Below, one piece after another: positions 6,127 to 6,575 of a stretch of DNA of 6,575 bases. The number at the start of each line of letters is the position of its first letter. Position 1 is the stretch's first letter. Under the pieces are notes generated by a model. The model saw only the letters and a list, made by a program, of their open reading frames with translations. It searched no databases and was not told the DNA's origin. The translations under genes and the position numbers were made by a program. This stretch comes from Acidocella sp. 35-58-6 (GTDB lineage: Bacteria > Pseudomonadota > Alphaproteobacteria > Acetobacterales > Acetobacteraceae): contig NCFD01000073.1 in NCBI GenBank assembly GCA_002281005.1, forward strand, positions 1 to 6,575, given 5' to 3'.

Positions 6127-6575
6127 TTCAATCGTCTCCGTTCCAGCTCGCACTGGAGTAAAAATTCCAAAGCCTCCAGCCGCCAAAAGGCGTGCTCCAC
6201 ACTGGTGCCCCAGGCATATACACCATGGCCGCGAATCACGTAACCAATCGGCGGTTCGGCAACCAGGCTTGGTTCGATCGATTTCGCCAGCCTTGCAATA
6301 TCCTGGTCATTTTCAAACACCGGCAAAGCCACGCTCACCTCATGGCTGGCAAAGCCAAACGCCTTGATAATTTCATAGTCGGTAAACTCAATCGCCCCTG
6401 CCATCGAAAGCACGGTGGCGGCCACTGAATGGCCGTGCAGCACCGCCCCGATCGGGGCAAACAGCCGGTACAGCTGGCAATGCAGCAGCGTCTCGGCACT
6501 TGGTTTGACACCAGGCTCAGCAGCCGTGCCATCCAGCCCCACTTCGATGATATCAGTTGTCTGCAAGCGGCCCTT
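6123..6575 (-). CDS. mtnB: Methylthioribulose-1-phosphate dehydratase, N-terminus outside the window
   Basis: MtnB dehydrates 5-methylthioribulose-1-phosphate to the diketo phosphate that MtnC uses. The visible 150 residues are the C-terminal part of a class II aldolase/adducin-fold protein. The family is usually about 200 residues, so roughly 50 are missing beyond the window edge. A KPSAETLLH segment leads to the zinc-binding H-x-H of VLHGHSVAATVLS (visible residues 47 and 49). The third histidine is in GHGVYAWG (visible residue 117). The motif AIEFTDYEIIKAF (61–73) and the tail RLEALEFLLQCEL fit MtnB better than fuculose aldolases, and the neighbouring mtnD and mtnC settle the assignment. 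The TTG at 6566 is internal to the frame and is not the start. The stop overlaps mtnD as ATGA. The operon promoter lies outside the window. Confidence 0.93.
   Translation of the reverse strand, partial: KGRLQTTDIIEVGLDGTAAEPGVKPSAETLLHCQLYRLFAPIGAVLHGHSVAATVLSMAGAIEFTDYEIIKAFGFASHEVSVALPVFENDQDIARLAKSIEPSLVAEPPIGYVIRGHGVYAWGTSVEHAFWRLEALEFLLQCELERRRLK
6136..6139 (-). promoter_or_regulatory. Ribosome binding site of mtnD
   Basis: GGAG on the minus strand, inside the last codons of mtnB, lies 9 nt before the mtnD ATG at 6126. It supports that start over the longer open frame. It is the clearest ribosome site in the salvage operon; mtnC and lnt lack one. Confidence 0.55.

Noticed and set aside
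6127..6186. N-terminal extension of mtnD
   Set aside because: It overlaps mtnB; ATG 6126 gives the family length and has a properly placed GGAG.
1..6575. Search for mobile elements, CRISPR, tRNA, rRNA or a novel defence-like system
   Set aside because: No transposase, integrase, spaced direct repeats, cloverleaf or rRNA-like stretch was seen; all long genes belong to known housekeeping or metabolic families.

Overview
The window reads as a stretch of alphaproteobacterial chromosome with densely packed genes. I infer the family Acetobacteraceae (acetic-acid or acidophilic relatives) only weakly, from the high GC of the genes, the lipoprotein/rsmI divergent pair and the lnt–HTH pair. No rRNA, tRNA, CRISPR array, insertion sequence or phage gene is visible.

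Left part (1–2665): the N-terminal part of a periplasmic-binding-protein-like lipoprotein (LppC/LpoA-type penicillin-binding-protein activator) runs leftward out of the window. It diverges from rsmI, the 16S rRNA C1402 2'-O-methyltransferase gene, and the two coding regions overlap at their 5' ends. rsmI is followed, through a GTGA stop/start overlap, by a 12-TM major facilitator transporter of the YbjJ/MosC type.

Middle (2666–3395): a 159-codon XRE-family regulator gene lies on the minus strand and converges on the transporter gene, with only 7 bp between them. Upstream of it is a 243-bp gap with about 37% GC by hand count. This is the only sizeable non-coding stretch in the window. It holds the regulator's probable promoter and leader, including a possible 10-codon mini-ORF whose stop abuts the regulator's ATG.

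Right part (3396–6575): a tightly packed minus-strand operon runs mtnB (5' end outside the window) > mtnD > mtnC > lnt. The first three encode consecutive steps of the methionine salvage pathway: methylthioribulose-1-phosphate dehydratase, acireductone dioxygenase and enolase-phosphatase. The last encodes apolipoprotein N-acyltransferase. The junctions are ATGA, a 5-bp gap, and ATGA, so lnt is probably translated by coupling to the salvage genes. Lnt would acylate lipoproteins such as the one encoded at the left edge.

Every gene has a recognisable family, and I see no strong case for an undescribed system. The points most worth a second look are the coupling of lnt to methionine salvage, the leader of the XRE regulator, the overlapping divergent starts at 624–648, and the transporter that follows rsmI directly.
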